From contig NZ_JAJOMA010000003.1 of NCBI RefSeq assembly GCF_021129235.1, forward strand, positions 1 through 64,000: a stretch of DNA of 64,000 bases. Direction: 5' to 3'. The position numbers were made by a program, and so were the translations under genes. Below, piece by piece: positions 42,510 to 52,110 of this stretch (the stretch's first letter is position 1; every line of letters starts with the position of its first letter). This DNA is from Kineosporia mesophila. GTDB lineage: Bacteria; Actinomycetota; Actinomycetes; Actinomycetales; Kineosporiaceae. Under the pieces are notes generated by a model, which was not told the origin of the DNA, searched no databases, and saw nothing but the letters and a program-made list of their open reading frames with translations.

Positions 42510-45305
42510 TCAGGCCCGCGTCGGACCGGAAGCCACGACCCCCCGGCTGATCGCCTCGACCGCCGAGCGCGCCGTCCGCACCAGCGCGGGATCGTCACTG
42601 GCCTGGGCGATCTGGCCGAGCAGGTCGATCACCTGCTTGCACCACCGCACGAAGTCACCCGCGGCCAGATCGGCGTCACGCAGTACGGCCTGCAACGGCT
42701 GGCCGCCCGCCCAGCGGTGGATGGCCCACGCCAGCCCCAGGTCCGGCTCGGGCGTGACGTCGAGCTTGTGCGCGCGCTCCTCGTCGTCGAGCACCGACCA
42801 GATGCGGGTCATGGTGTCCAGCGCCAATGTCGGCCCGCCCTGGGGAATCCTCGGGCTGAGCCCCTTCTCGTCCCGGCGGGACTGGTACACGGCGGCACTG
42901 ACCACGGCCGCCAGACCGGGCATGTCGAGGTCTTTCCAGACCCCCTTGCGCAGGCACTCGGAGACCAGGAGGTCCGACTCCGAGTAGATCCGGCGCAGTT
43001 GCTCCCCCGCGGGCGTCACCTTGTCGCCCGCCAGGTACCCGCGCTCGGTGAGCAGGTCGCAGACCCGGTCGAAGACCCGCGCGATCGTGTTGGTGCGCCC
43101 CTCGATCCGGCGCACCAGCGCATCGGTCTCGCGCCGGAGACGGAAGTACCGCTCGGACCAGCGGGCGTGGTCCTCGCGCTCGGCGCAGCCGTGGCAGGGG
43201 TGGCTGCGCAGCTGACGCCGCAGCCGGTTCAGCTCCTCGTCCTCGTCCACTGCCGATTTCTTGCCCTTGGGACGACGTTTCGTGACGTCGTCGTCGTGCC
43301 GCAGGGCACCCAGGGCGTTGCGCACCGACGACGCCAGGTCGCGGCGGGCGGTGGCGTCACGGCCGTTGAAGTTCTTCGGCACGGTGATGCGCGTGGTCGC
43401 CTCGACCGGGGTGGGCACGTCCATCAGCGAGAGCCGGCGCACCTGGCGCTCGATCGACAGGATCGACGGACGTGGGCCCTCGAGGCTGTCGCCACCGCCG
43501 ACGCCCGGGTCCAGCACCACGGCCCAGCCGGGCTTGCGGCCACCGGGCACCCGGATCACGTCACCGCGGCGCAGACGCTCCAGTGAGCCGATCACGTCGG
43601 AGCGCCGGTCGCGCGAAGCGCTGCGGGACAGGTGGGTCTCGCGTTCGCCGATCTTGCGGCGCAGCGACGCGTACTCGCGGAAGTCACCGAGGTGACAGTT
43701 CATCGCCTCGGCGTACCCCTCGAGCGCCTCCTCCTGCTTGCGCGCCTGCTTGGCCAGGCCCACCACCGCCCGGTCGGCCTGGAACTGCGCGAACGAGGTC
43801 TCCAGGATCTCCCGGGCCCGGGCCCGCCCGACCTGGCCGACCAGGTTCACGGCCATGTTGTAGGTGGGCCGGAAACTGGAGCGCAGCGGGAAGGTCCGGG
43901 TCGAGGCCAGACCACCGACCACCTCCGGGTCCAGACCGGGCTGCCAGAGCACCACCGCGTGACCCTCGACATCGATGCCACGACGCCCGGCCCGTCCCGT
44001 CAGCTGGGTGTACTCCCCCGGCGTGATGTCGGCGTGGGTCTCCCCGTTCCACTTGACCAGCTTCTCCAGCACCACGCTGCGGGCCGGCATGTTGATGCCC
44101 AGCGCCAGCGTCTCGGTGGCGAAGACCGCCTTCACCAGACCGCGGGTGAACAGCTCCTCGACGACCTCCTTGAAGGCCGGCAGCAGCCCGGCGTGGTGCG
44201 CGGCGACGCCCCGCGAGAGCGCCTCGGCCCACTCGTAGTAGCCGAGCACCGCGAGGTCCTCGTCCGGGATGTCCGCCGTCCGCGACTCGACCACGTGCCG
44301 GATCTCGGTGCGCTCCTCCGGGGAGGTGAGCCGCAGGCCCGAGTACAGGCACTGCTGCACCGCCGCGTCACAGCCGGCCCGGCTGAAGATGAAGCTGATC
44401 GCCGGGAGCAGCCCGGCACTGTCCAGCGCGTTGATGACCTCGACGCGGCTGGGCGTCGCACTGGGCCGGCGCGGGCCGCCCCGGGTGTAGGTGCTCCGGC
44501 TCTTGGCCCCGCGCGCCGCCGTCGTGCCCCCGCGCCGGCCGCCCACCCCCTGGAACTGCCGCTCGCGCCGGTTCGCGTCGCGGGTGATCTGCAGCAGTTC
44601 CGGGTTCAGGTTGTCGGTCGAGGAGCTCTCGGCGAACAGGTCGTAGAGCTGGCGGTTGGCCATCACGTGCTGCCACAGCGGCACGGGCCGGTCTTCGGAG
44701 ACCACGACCTCGGTGTTGCCCCGCACGGTGTCCAGCCAGGCGCCGAACTCCTCGGCGTTGCTGACGGTCGCCGAGAGACTCACCAGCAGCACGTCGTCGG
44801 GGAGGTGGATGATCACCTCTTCCCAGACGGCGCCGCGGAACCGGTCGGCCAGGTAGTGCACCTCGTCCATGACCACGTAGGCGAGGCCGTGCAGGGCCGG
44901 GGAGTCTGCGTAGAGCATGTTGCGCAGCACCTCGGTGGTCATCACGACCACCGGGGCATCGGCGTTGATGGCCGTGTCACCGGTGAGCAGACCCACGTTC
45001 TCGGCCCCGTGCATGCGGGCGAGATCGGCGTACTTCTGGTTGCTCAGGGCCTTGATCGGCGTGGTGTAGAACGCCTTGCGGCCCGAGTCCATGGCCAGGA
45101 AGACGGCGAACTCACCGACGACGGTCTTGCCCGATCCGGTGGGGGCGGCCACCAGCACGCCCCGCCCCCCGGCGAGCGCCTCACAGGCGTCCAGCTGGAA
45201 CCCGTCGAGATCGAAGGGGTACTTGCCGCGGAAGCGCGAGAGCGGTGTTTTGCTCTCCTCAGCGCGCTTTCGTGCCGCGGCAAAACGTTCGGCGGGCGAC
45301 GTCAC
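42510..45305 (-). CDS. helY: Ski2-like DEAH/DEAD-box helicase HelY
   Basis: A superfamily 2 RNA helicase of about 931 residues, similar along its whole length to M. tuberculosis HelY. Motifs visible: AAPTGSGKT (I), TTPIKALSNQKYADL (Ia), MDEVHYLADRFRG (II), VSLSATVSN (III), FATETLALGINMPARSVV and QLTGRAGRRGIDVEGHAV (VI). The Ski2/Mtr4-type C-terminal region includes a CHGCAERE segment. GTG 45305 avoids overlap with dagK; ATG 45347 is the other option. A role in RNA turnover is inferred. It closes the conserved tatA-tatC-dagK-helY row. Confidence 0.94.
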   Translation of the reverse strand: MTSPAERFAAARKRAEESKTPLSRFRGKYPFDLDGFQLDACEALAGGRGVLVAAPTGSGKTVVGEFAVFLAMDSGRKAFYTTPIKALSNQKYADLARMHGAENVGLLTGDTAINADAPVVVMTTEVLRNMLYADSPALHGLAYVVMDEVHYLADRFRGAVWEEVIIHLPDDVLLVSLSATVSNAEEFGAWLDTVRGNTEVVVSEDRPVPLWQHVMANRQLYDLFAESSSTDNLNPELLQITRDANRRERQFQGVGGRRGGTTAARGAKSRSTYTRGGPRRPSATPSRVEVINALDSAGLLPAISFIFSRAGCDAAVQQCLYSGLRLTSPEERTEIRHVVESRTADIPDEDLAVLGYYEWAEALSRGVAAHHAGLLPAFKEVVEELFTRGLVKAVFATETLALGINMPARSVVLEKLVKWNGETHADITPGEYTQLTGRAGRRGIDVEGHAVVLWQPGLDPEVVGGLASTRTFPLRSSFRPTYNMAVNLVGQVGRARAREILETSFAQFQADRAVVGLAKQARKQEEALEGYAEAMNCHLGDFREYASLRRKIGERETHLSRSASRDRRSDVIGSLERLRRGDVIRVPGGRKPGWAVVLDPGVGGGDSLEGPRPSILSIERQVRRLSLMDVPTPVEATTRITVPKNFNGRDATARRDLASSVRNALGALRHDDDVTKRRPKGKKSAVDEDEELNRLRRQLRSHPCHGCAEREDHARWSERYFRLRRETDALVRRIEGRTNTIARVFDRVCDLLTERGYLAGDKVTPAGEQLRRIYSESDLLVSECLRKGVWKDLDMPGLAAVVSAAVYQSRRDEKGLSPRIPQGGPTLALDTMTRIWSVLDDEERAHKLDVTPEPDLGLAWAIHRWAGGQPLQAVLRDADLAAGDFVRWCKQVIDLLGQIAQASDDPALVRTARSAVEAISRGVVASGPTRA

Positions 45306-45322
45306 CCGGCTTACGCTACCCG

Positions 45323-46237
45323 TCAGTGCTCCGGAGCGAGAACCCATATCGCACCCGGTACTGCCTCACATTCCACCGGGAGCGGTCCGATGCGCTCGCC
45401 GTCGGCGTACGCGGCCAGTTCCGGCGAACCCGGCAGCGTCTCGATCCGCAGGTGCCGCACCCGGCGGATCGCGACGTTCCGGTGGGAGGCGTGGGTGCCC
45501 CGGTAGAGGCGGGGGAAGATTGTCAGCAGGCGCACGGCGCGCATCGGTTCCACGGTCAGCACGTCGAGCAGACCGTCGTCGGGCCGGGCCTGCGGGCAGA
45601 TCCGCATCCCGCCCCCGTAGGAGGCGCAATTAGCGGCCGTGACCAGCATCGACGTGCGTTCCTCGGGTTCCCCGTCGAGCTGCAGACGGTAGTGCGGTGG
45701 GCGGAATCCCGGCAGTTCGCGCAGGGTCGCCAGGGCGTAGCGGGCCCGCCCCGGTGCGCGTTTCCAGCCGTTGGCGCGCTCGTTCACGAGGGCGTCCAGA
45801 CCGGCGGCGAGCACGCCGAGGAACCAGTGGGTGTCACCGGACGAGGTGGTCACCCGGCCCGCGTCGCGCACGACGGGCCGGTGCAGATGGTGGACGACGA
45901 CCGCGGCGGCGCTCTCGATGTCCCGGACCGGGAGTCCGAGTTCGCGGGCGATGTCGTTGCCGGTTCCGGCCGCGACCACCCCCAGCGGGACATCCGTGCC
46001 GGCCACCGCGTTCAGGCCGAGGTTGACCATGCCGTCGCCCCCGACGACGACCAGCGCGTCGGGTCGCTCCCGGAGGGCGACCGCGAGCACCTTCCGGGTC
46101 TCGTCAGCGTCGTGACCGGCGACTTCGTGCACCGTGAGCCCGGCCCGCCGCAGGAGCACGGAGGTCAGGGCGCCCGCGAGGAATCCTCTCCCGGCCCCGG
46201 CGACCGGGTTGACGGCGAGTATCACGGTGCCGGTCAC
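45323..46237 (-). CDS. Diacylglycerol kinase family lipid kinase
   Basis: A 304-residue DAGK-catalytic-domain protein (DgkB/YegS type) that phosphorylates diacylglycerol or a related lipid. The nucleotide site VVVGGDGMVNLGLNAVAGTD and AAGTGNDIARELGLP are diagnostic. The C-terminal strand SPELAAYADGERIGPLPV also fits the family. It sits between tatC and helY, with 17 bases to the helY start at 45305. ATG 46237 lies 35 bases after the tatC stop. Confidence 0.92.
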   Translation of the reverse strand: MTGTVILAVNPVAGAGRGFLAGALTSVLLRRAGLTVHEVAGHDADETRKVLAVALRERPDALVVVGGDGMVNLGLNAVAGTDVPLGVVAAGTGNDIARELGLPVRDIESAAAVVVHHLHRPVVRDAGRVTTSSGDTHWFLGVLAAGLDALVNERANGWKRAPGRARYALATLRELPGFRPPHYRLQLDGEPEERTSMLVTAANCASYGGGMRICPQARPDDGLLDVLTVEPMRAVRLLTIFPRLYRGTHASHRNVAIRRVRHLRIETLPGSPELAAYADGERIGPLPVECEAVPGAIWVLAPEH

Positions 46238-46272
46238 GGGGGTGGTGCCCGGGACCAGATGAAGGCGGGTCG

Positions 46273-47178
46273 TCAGGTGCGGTCGAGCCGTTCCGGTGAG
46301 TCGATCGGCGTGTCGTCACTGATCGGGGCTCGGTCGCGGATCGGGTCGTCGTCCGCGGTCAGCGGGCTCGACTCGTCGTCACCCAGGCCGAAGATCGGGT
46401 CGTCGGAGCGTTTGCGGGCCCGGCGGCGATCGTTGAACAGGGACACGAAGACCGAGATCGTGTAGAGGCCGACCAGCGGCAACGCCATGATGATCATCTG
46501 CGTCGCGTCGGGCGAGGGTGAGACGATCGCGGCGAACAGGAACGCGACGAAGACGGCCAGGCGCCAGTGCTTACCCATGTTCCGGCCGCTGACCAGGCCC
46601 ATCATGTTGAGCCCGACGAGGAACAACGGGGTCAGGAAGGCCACACCCATCGCGATGATGAGACGGCTGGCGAAGGTGATGACCGTGCCGGCGTCAGGCT
46701 GGTTGAGCGAGCCCTCGAGGGCGAAGTCGGCGCCGAAGGCCACGGCCTTGGGCAGCACCAGGATCGCCAGCCAGACGCCGGAGAGGAACAGCGGCACGGC
46801 GAACGCGACGAACCACAGCGAGGTGCGGCGTTCTTTCCTGGTCAGGCCCGGGGTGATGAACGCCCAGACCTCGTACAGCCACACCGGGCTGGAGAACACG
46901 ATGCCGGTGTAGACCGCGACCTTGACCTTGATGTTGAACGCGTCGGCGATGGCGCGGTAGGTCAGCGTGACCTTCTGGCCATGGGCCGACGCCTCGTTCA
47001 GCGGGTCGATGATCACCGCGTGCATGATCGGCTCGTACAGCCACCACCCGACGCCCGCCCCGACGATGATCGCGACGACGCTGATCACCAGCCGGCGACG
47101 TAGCTCCGCCAGGTGTTCCCGCAGGGCCATCCTGCCCTCGGGATTCTTGGGTCGCCGCTGTGGCTTCCGCACCGCCAC
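46273..47178 (-). CDS. tatC: Sec-independent protein translocase subunit TatC
   Basis: The six-helix core of the Tat export pathway, 301 residues. The N-terminal MALREHLAELRRRLVIS is the TatC signature, with VWLYEVWAFITPGLTRKERR and the conserved Glu region after it. Helices follow to about residue 245. The last 50 residues form a polar, acidic cytosolic tail typical of actinobacterial TatC. GTG 47178 starts before a basic stretch. It is followed by dagK and preceded by tatA (55-base gap). Confidence 0.97.
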   Translation of the reverse strand: MAVRKPQRRPKNPEGRMALREHLAELRRRLVISVVAIIVGAGVGWWLYEPIMHAVIIDPLNEASAHGQKVTLTYRAIADAFNIKVKVAVYTGIVFSSPVWLYEVWAFITPGLTRKERRTSLWFVAFAVPLFLSGVWLAILVLPKAVAFGADFALEGSLNQPDAGTVITFASRLIIAMGVAFLTPLFLVGLNMMGLVSGRNMGKHWRLAVFVAFLFAAIVSPSPDATQMIIMALPLVGLYTISVFVSLFNDRRRARKRSDDPIFGLGDDESSPLTADDDPIRDRAPISDDTPIDSPERLDRT

Positions 47179-47233
47179 CGACGGTCAGTTCCTCTCGCGA
47201 ATGGGGGTCGAACGGGGCCCGGAGGACCGACCG

Positions 47234-47521
47234 TCAGATGTCGTTGCGGTTCTGGTAGCCGGCCTGCTCGCGCTGCTGCTGCGGCGAGTAGACGCGACCC
47301 TCGATCGGCTCTTCGTACACCGGTGCCGTGCGGGGGTCGTCCTCGCGGCGACGGGCCGACGTGTCTTTGTCGTCGTCCTGCATCTGCTTGATCTCGGACT
47401 TGAAGATACGCATGGACCGGCCGAGACCGCGCGCAGCGTCGGGAAGACGCCGGCTGCCGAAAAGGATCACCACCACGAGGACGACGATGATGATGTGCGA
47501 AGGCTCTTTCAGAAAGCCCAT
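47234..47521 (-). CDS. tatA: Twin-arginine translocase subunit TatA
   Basis: A 95-residue TatA with one N-terminal helix ([32 protein letters not shown] includes the FG hinge and amphipathic helix, read in parts). It has a charged C-terminal tail. Many copies form the Tat pore or membrane-thinning assembly with TatC. ATG 47521 gives the family start MGFLKEPS. It is first of the tatA-tatC-dagK-helY row. Confidence 0.96.
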   Translation of the reverse strand: MGFLKEPSHIIIVVLVVVILFGSRRLPDAARGLGRSMRIFKSEIKQMQDDDKDTSARRREDDPRTAPVYEEPIEGRVYSPQQQREQAGYQNRNDI

Positions 47522-47573
47522 GACATGTCCTTTCCACTGAACCCGTAGCGCACAGATTGCCCAACGGTCGGTG

Positions 47574-47906
47574 TCATCGTACGCGCTGCCCCGGTCGACC
47601 GGCAGACCCTGTGCCCGCCCGGCTCACCGGTTTTGCGGCGCGGGGGGCACCCTGCGCACGCTGCGCCAGGTACCGCTCCTGCCTGAGTTCCAACGGATCG
47701 GTGAACACGGCTGGTTCCCGGGACTGGGCCTTTTCGGCGACCTGTTCCAGTTTGGTGCTGATCTCGGCGAAGCGGTCGGACGCCGTCGCGAGCTCGCGCA
47801 GCAGGGCCTTGGCCCTGCGCCACAGCGACAGGCCGATCGTCGCGAGCACACCGAGGGCGCCCAGCACCAGAACGACCCAGATCAGGACCCACACCCACAC
47901 GGACAC
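47574..47906 (-). CDS. Small single-pass membrane protein of unknown function
   Basis: A 110-residue protein. One N-terminal helix ([23 protein letters not shown]) is followed by a basic segment and a cytosolic amphipathic coiled-coil-like stretch ([20 protein letters not shown]). The C-terminus is disordered and basic. I know no function for it. GTG 47906. It lies 52 bases upstream of tatA on the same strand, so it is likely co-transcribed with the tat genes. Confidence 0.78.
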   Translation of the reverse strand: MSVWVWVLIWVVLVLGALGVLATIGLSLWRRAKALLRELATASDRFAEISTKLEQVAEKAQSREPAVFTDPLELRQERYLAQRAQGAPRAAKPVSRAGTGSAGRPGQRVR

Positions 47907-47943
47907 CCGCCAACCCTAGGGCATCCGTGGGGGTACATGACGA

Positions 47944-47975
47944 AACCGGGGTACCCGTCGGCGGATACCCCGGTT
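47944..47975. terminator. Hairpin between the zinc-ribbon gene and the tat unit
   Basis: AACCGGGGTA (47944-47953) and TACCCCGGTT (47966-47975), perfect 10-base arms, 12-base loop. It probably ends the zinc-ribbon transcript. Confidence 0.7.
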
Positions 47976-48019
47976 CCGATGCTCGGGCTCGTGTCCGAGC
48001 CCCGACCTCTAGCCCGGCA

Positions 48020-48382
48020 TCAGGCGGCTGTCTCGGGTGCCTGGGCCCGGGGCCGGGGGCCCTGGGCCGCGGCCGCCGCGGCGAGTAGGTCGGCCTGCTC
48101 CAGCCAGAGAGCGAAGTCCAGCACGTCGTCGTAGTTCAGCGTCGGCCCCTCGTGCTCCTCGAGCACCTCGGCCGGCACGTTCCACGGCTCTGCGACCACG
48201 CCACCGGAGATGAGCAGGGCGACCACGTCACGACCGGCCGGCTTGCGCACCTCCTCGTGGCAGGTGGTGCAGATGAAGGCGTAGTAGGACCAGCTCTTCA
48301 CGGAGCAGACGACGAGACGCACCTGGTGCGGGGTCAGCTCAACATCACCGCAGCTCGGGCACGACGCCTTGATCGTCGTCAT
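48020..48382 (-). CDS. Small zinc-ribbon protein, conserved in actinomycetes
   Basis: A 120-residue protein with an N-terminal zinc ribbon (CPSC near residue 8 and CTTC near residue 39), a central helix with acidic patches and a Gln/Ala/Pro-rich tail. ATG 48382 is preceded by GGAGG. The function is unknown. Its place next to pafBC and tat genes is shared by many actinobacteria as I recall, so the gene is likely conserved. Confidence 0.8.
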   Translation of the reverse strand: MTTIKASCPSCGDVELTPHQVRLVVCSVKSWSYYAFICTTCHEEVRKPAGRDVVALLISGGVVAEPWNVPAEVLEEHEGPTLNYDDVLDFALWLEQADLLAAAAAAQGPRPRAQAPETAA

Positions 48383-48553
48383 TTGCGATCCACCTCCAGC
48401 AGAGCCGCCATTCATCGTCGACCAGTTCTTCGGCCACGGCCCGCGACTCCTTAACCGCCGACAGTAATACCTAGGCCGCCCCGGTGACGCGGGGTGGATC
48501 CGCCACGCACGGCGTGTCGCCCGAGCCGGATCAACGGCCCGTATCAACGTCAG

Positions 48554-48575
48554 CCGGACGGCGTAACGCCGCCGG
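48554..48575 (-). terminator. Hairpin after pafBC
   Basis: CCGG(A)CGGCGT and ACGCCGCCGG with one bulged A and a one-base loop, about 105 bases past the pafC stop. The rest of the 296-base gap to the zinc-ribbon gene shows no gene. Confidence 0.5.
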
Positions 48576-48678
48576 ACGGGAACGATCGGGAGAATCGGCG
48601 CAGAGCGAATCGGCGCCACCATCAGCGAGTTACGGATCATGAAGGGTGGACGCCACCCGAACGAACGACCGCCGGGAC

Positions 48679-49680
48679 TCAGTGTGAGGGCTCGTGGTGC
48701 GCCGGTGACATCGCGGTGCCGTAGGCGGCCAGCGCCTCGGTGGCCGTGTCGACCACCTGCCGGGCCAGGGCGGTTGGCTCGACCACCCGCCCGGCACCGC
48801 CCAGGCGCAGGACCAGACGCGGGATCCAGTCCGGCGAGGCGACCCGCATGACCACGCGCATCCGGCCGCCGGGCAGTTCCTGCGTGTCCTCGACCGGGTA
48901 GTACTCAGCCACCCAGCGACCGCGCGGCTCGACCTCCAGGGTCACCATCAGGTCGTCCGGGGACGGCGTGAAGAGCTGCTCGTCGACGGCCCGGGAGACC
49001 GCGTCGCCGGGTGGGGTGCCGTCCACGTCGAGCAGGCGCAGCCCGGCCACCCGGTCGAAGCGGAACAGCCGCACGCCCTCGGCCCGGTGGCACCAGGCCT
49101 CCAGGTACCAGCGCCCGTCGATGCTCGTGACCTGCATCGGGTCCACGTCCCGCTCGGTGATCTCGTCCCGCGCGGGCACCAGGTACTGCAATCGCAGCCG
49201 CCGGTGCCGGCGCAAGGCCTCACGGGCGGTGCCCAGGGCCTGCTCCACACCGCTCTGCCCGGGGGTCAGGTCGATGTCGAGACGACCGGCCGCCGGCACC
49301 GCGTCCTGCGCGGCGGCCGACAGCTTCACCAGCGCGGAGTCGACGGCCCGGCGCTCGCCGGGCTCCTGGAGGTCGGACAGCGTGCGCAGACCCGCGATCA
49401 GCGCGATCGCCTCGTCCTGGTCCAGGCGCAACGGCCGGGCGATGGCATCGGCGTTGGCCAGGTAGATACGACCGCTGTCCCACTCGGCGGCGATCAGGTC
49501 GTCCGGCATGTGCCCGGGGGTCCCGCAGACGAACAGCAGCTCCAGATCCTTCACCAGCTGCTGCTCGGTGATCTTGAAGTTCCGGGCGGCCTCGCCCAGC
49601 TCGATCCCGGGCCGGTTGAGCAGCCAGGGCACCATCGTGAGGAGACGGGACAGGCGGGCGGTCGCCGCGACAGCGCTCAT
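48679..49680 (-). CDS. pafC: WYL-domain transcription factor PafC
   Basis: One half of the PafBC activator of the LexA-independent DNA-damage response in actinobacteria. It is 333 residues. The N-terminal winged helix begins RLSRLLTMVPWLLNRPGIELGE. The WYL domain includes the RRLRLQYL strand, RDVDPMQVTSIDGRWYLEAWC and a C-terminal WCX segment. ATG 49680 overlaps the pafB stop (ATGA). The two subunits form a heterodimer that responds to single-stranded DNA. Its mycobacterial homologue is also near the proteasome genes. Confidence 0.95.
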   Translation of the reverse strand: MSAVAATARLSRLLTMVPWLLNRPGIELGEAARNFKITEQQLVKDLELLFVCGTPGHMPDDLIAAEWDSGRIYLANADAIARPLRLDQDEAIALIAGLRTLSDLQEPGERRAVDSALVKLSAAAQDAVPAAGRLDIDLTPGQSGVEQALGTAREALRRHRRLRLQYLVPARDEITERDVDPMQVTSIDGRWYLEAWCHRAEGVRLFRFDRVAGLRLLDVDGTPPGDAVSRAVDEQLFTPSPDDLMVTLEVEPRGRWVAEYYPVEDTQELPGGRMRVVMRVASPDWIPRLVLRLGGAGRVVEPTALARQVVDTATEALAAYGTAMSPAHHEPSH

Positions 49681-50705
49681 GGCTGGGACACCACGTCAAT
49701 CGTCTCTTCCGGAGTGATCAGCTGTTCCGGGGCGGCCAGTTCCGCCTGGGTGGCCAGGGCGCCCTTGAGCCGGCGGACGACCTCACCGCGCAGATCGGCC
49801 GGTTCCAGGGCGATCGCGTCCGGCCCGAGGCCGGCCAGTGACTGCGCGAGCATTCCCGCGTCCCCAATTCTGATCTGCAGTTCGTCCCACCCCGGGCGCT
49901 GCGCGGACGGGACCGAGGCCACCACCTGCCGGCGCAGCCCCGCACCGCGACCGGTGCGAAGGAGCACCGTGGCGACCCGGTCGTCCACCGGGGGGACGTG
50001 CTTGCCGATCATCGACTGCGCGTCGAGGCTCTCCGGCACCCCGTAGGCCCCGGTCCGGCCCCGGCGCTTCACGTCGCTCTCGATGCGCGAGAGCCGGAAC
50101 ACCCGTGCCGCGCCCCGGCCACGATCGTTGCCGATCAGGTACCAGCGCCCGTTACGGCTGGCCACCGCCCACGGCTCCACCTCGCGCACCGCCAGGTCAC
50201 CGTTCGGCTTGCGGTAGGAGAAGGACACTGCCTGCCGGTCGCGCGTGGCCGCGTAGAGCGGGCCGAAGGCCGGTTCGGGGGTGCGGATGCGCGGTTCCAG
50301 CCCGGCACCGGCATCGTCGGTGTCCACGCCCAGCGCGGTGAGTTTGGTCAGGGCCCGGGCCGCCGGGCCCGCCAGACCGGCCTGCTGCCAGACCCGGCTG
50401 GCCAGCCCGACCACGGCGAGCTCCTGCGCGTCCAGCTCGATCGGCGGCAGCGCGTAGTCGTCGCGGTCGATGCGGTAGCCCGGCTCGTCGTCGAACCAGC
50501 GCTCGTCGGTGCCGGTGACCACCGGAATCCCGAGATCGCGCAGGTCTTCCTTGTCGCGCTCGAACATCCGGTCGAAGGCCTCGGCGGTGTCGCCGTCGGC
50601 GTACTGCGGCACGGCAGCGCGAATCTGCTCCTTCGTCAGCCACCTCCGGGTGGCCGCAAGGCAGATGACCAGATTGAGCAGCCGCTCGGTACGCCGCGAG
50701 GACAC
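49677..50705 (-). CDS. pafB: WYL-domain transcription factor PafB
   Basis: Partner of PafC, 342 residues. The N-terminal winged helix begins RTERLLNLVICLAATRRWLTKEQ and includes DRMFERDKEDLRDLGIPV. The WYL domain holds FSYRKPNGDLAVREVEPWAV and RNGRWYLIGNDRGRGAARVF. ATG 50705 lies 48 bases from the divergent DUF3866 gene, so the two share a very short promoter region. Confidence 0.95.
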   Translation of the reverse strand: MSSRRTERLLNLVICLAATRRWLTKEQIRAAVPQYADGDTAEAFDRMFERDKEDLRDLGIPVVTGTDERWFDDEPGYRIDRDDYALPPIELDAQELAVVGLASRVWQQAGLAGPAARALTKLTALGVDTDDAGAGLEPRIRTPEPAFGPLYAATRDRQAVSFSYRKPNGDLAVREVEPWAVASRNGRWYLIGNDRGRGAARVFRLSRIESDVKRRGRTGAYGVPESLDAQSMIGKHVPPVDDRVATVLLRTGRGAGLRRQVVASVPSAQRPGWDELQIRIGDAGMLAQSLAGLGPDAIALEPADLRGEVVRRLKGALATQAELAAPEQLITPEETIDVVSQP

Positions 50706-50753
50706 CGCACCAAGCTACCCGAGCCGGGGTGAGGGAGAGATATCGTCACGCGC

Positions 50754-51932
50754 GTGATTGTGTGGCGAGAGGGTCGAGTCACGTCCGAACGACGCGAATG
50801 GGACGGGGCGGTCGAGTACGAGGCCGTCGTGGAGGGGCGCACGATCCGCGCCCTGGCCTACCCGTCGCTCGTCGGGCGACCGGTCGAGGGGCAGCGGGTC
50901 CTTCTCAACGTGACCGCGCTGGAGCGGGGTCTGGGCACCGGGGGCTACGCGCTGGTCGCCGCGCTCCTCGACACCCTGCCCCCCGATCCCGAGCCCGGTC
51001 CCGGCCACCTGGTGAAGGCCCGCTACACCCCGCTGCAGGCCATGGTGCTCGGGGTGGACGAGCAGGAATCCCCCTTCCACTCCGTCCTGGCCGACGCCGA
51101 CGACCTGCAGGGCCTGCCCGTCATCGTCGCCGACCTGCACAGCTCACTGCCCGCGATCCTCGCCGGGCTCCGTCAGGCCGCACCCCAGGCCCGCGTCGCC
51201 TACGTGATGACCGACGGCGGGGCCCTCCCCGCCTGGTTCTCCCGCACCATCGCCGGCCTGCGCCAGGCCGGCTGGCTGGACACCTGCATCACCGTCGGCC
51301 AGGCGTTCGGCGGCGACCTGGAGGCCGTCAGCGTGCATTCAGGCCTGCTCGCGGCCAGACACGTCGCCCAGGTCGACGTGGCCGTCGTCAGCCAGGGCCC
51401 GGGCAACCTCGGCACCGGAACCCGCTGGGGCTTCTCCGGGGTCCAGGCCGGCGAGGTGCTCAACGCCGCCTCTGTCCTCAACGGACGCGGCATCGCCACC
51501 CTGCGCATCTCCGGCGCCGACGCCCGCGAACGTCACCGCGGCGTGTCCCACCACTCCCTGACCGCCTACGGCCGGGTCGCGCTCGCGGCGGCCGATGTCG
51601 TCGTCCCCGACTTCAGTTCCCTGCTTGAGGACGCGTCCGAGCTCGCCTTCGCAGGCGGCAACCCCGAATCGGCGGCCGTGGGTGACAACGCCCCCATCCC
51701 CCTGCCCGACCTGGCCGAGCTGGTCGACCGTCAGGTGGCCCCCCTCTTCGCCCCGGCCGGCCGGCACCGCGAGGTCCGGATCCCGGTCGACGGCCTCCTC
51801 GACGCCCTGCGCGAGAGCCCGGTGGGTCTGTCGACGATGGGCCGCAATCTCGCGGCCGACCCCGCCGCCTTCCTCGCCGCAGCAGCCGCGGGCCGTCACG
51901 CAGCAGCCCTCCTCCCCCACCCCCCTACGTGA
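50754..51932 (+). CDS. DUF3866 family protein
   Basis: A 392-residue cytosolic protein of unknown function, found almost only in actinobacteria and nearly always near pafBC. Distinct segments are KARYTPLQAMVLGVDEQESP, LPVIVADLHSSLPAILAGL, VVSQGPGNLGTGTRWGFSGV and SHHSLTAYGRVALAAADVVV. Gly-rich loops suggest a nucleotide or cofactor site, but none is proven. GTG 50754 is the start. After its stop lies a long non-coding region with a repeat. Confidence 0.88.
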   Translation: MIVWREGRVTSERREWDGAVEYEAVVEGRTIRALAYPSLVGRPVEGQRVLLNVTALERGLGTGGYALVAALLDTLPPDPEPGPGHLVKARYTPLQAMVLGVDEQESPFHSVLADADDLQGLPVIVADLHSSLPAILAGLRQAAPQARVAYVMTDGGALPAWFSRTIAGLRQAGWLDTCITVGQAFGGDLEAVSVHSGLLAARHVAQVDVAVVSQGPGNLGTGTRWGFSGVQAGEVLNAASVLNGRGIATLRISGADARERHRGVSHHSLTAYGRVALAAADVVVPDFSSLLEDASELAFAGGNPESAAVGDNAPIPLPDLAELVDRQVAPLFAPAGRHREVRIPVDGLLDALRESPVGLSTMGRNLAADPAAFLAAAAAGRHAAALLPHPPT

Positions 51933-52014
51933 CCCAGCACCCCGGGTGACCCCAACGTCCTCAGTGACCCGACGTCCCCCAACGCTCGTGGTGACCTACG
52001 CCCCCAACGCCCTT

Positions 52015-52074
52015 CGTGATCATGCAAACCCTCCCGACCGAATGGTCTGTCGGGGGAAAGGTTGCATGATCACG
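52015..52074. repeat. Dispersed GCATGATCACG repeat, stem-loop copy
   Basis: Left arm from 52015 (CGTGATCATGCAAACCCTCCC) and right arm to 52074 (GGGGGAAAGGTTGCATGATCA then CG) pair imperfectly. An inner GACC-GAAT-GGTC hairpin (52036-52047) fills the loop. It follows the DUF3866 gene and may serve as its terminator. Confidence 0.87.
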
Positions 52075-52110
52075 AAGAGATGGGTGCGGCCTTGAAAGCC
52101 CAGCCCGCCC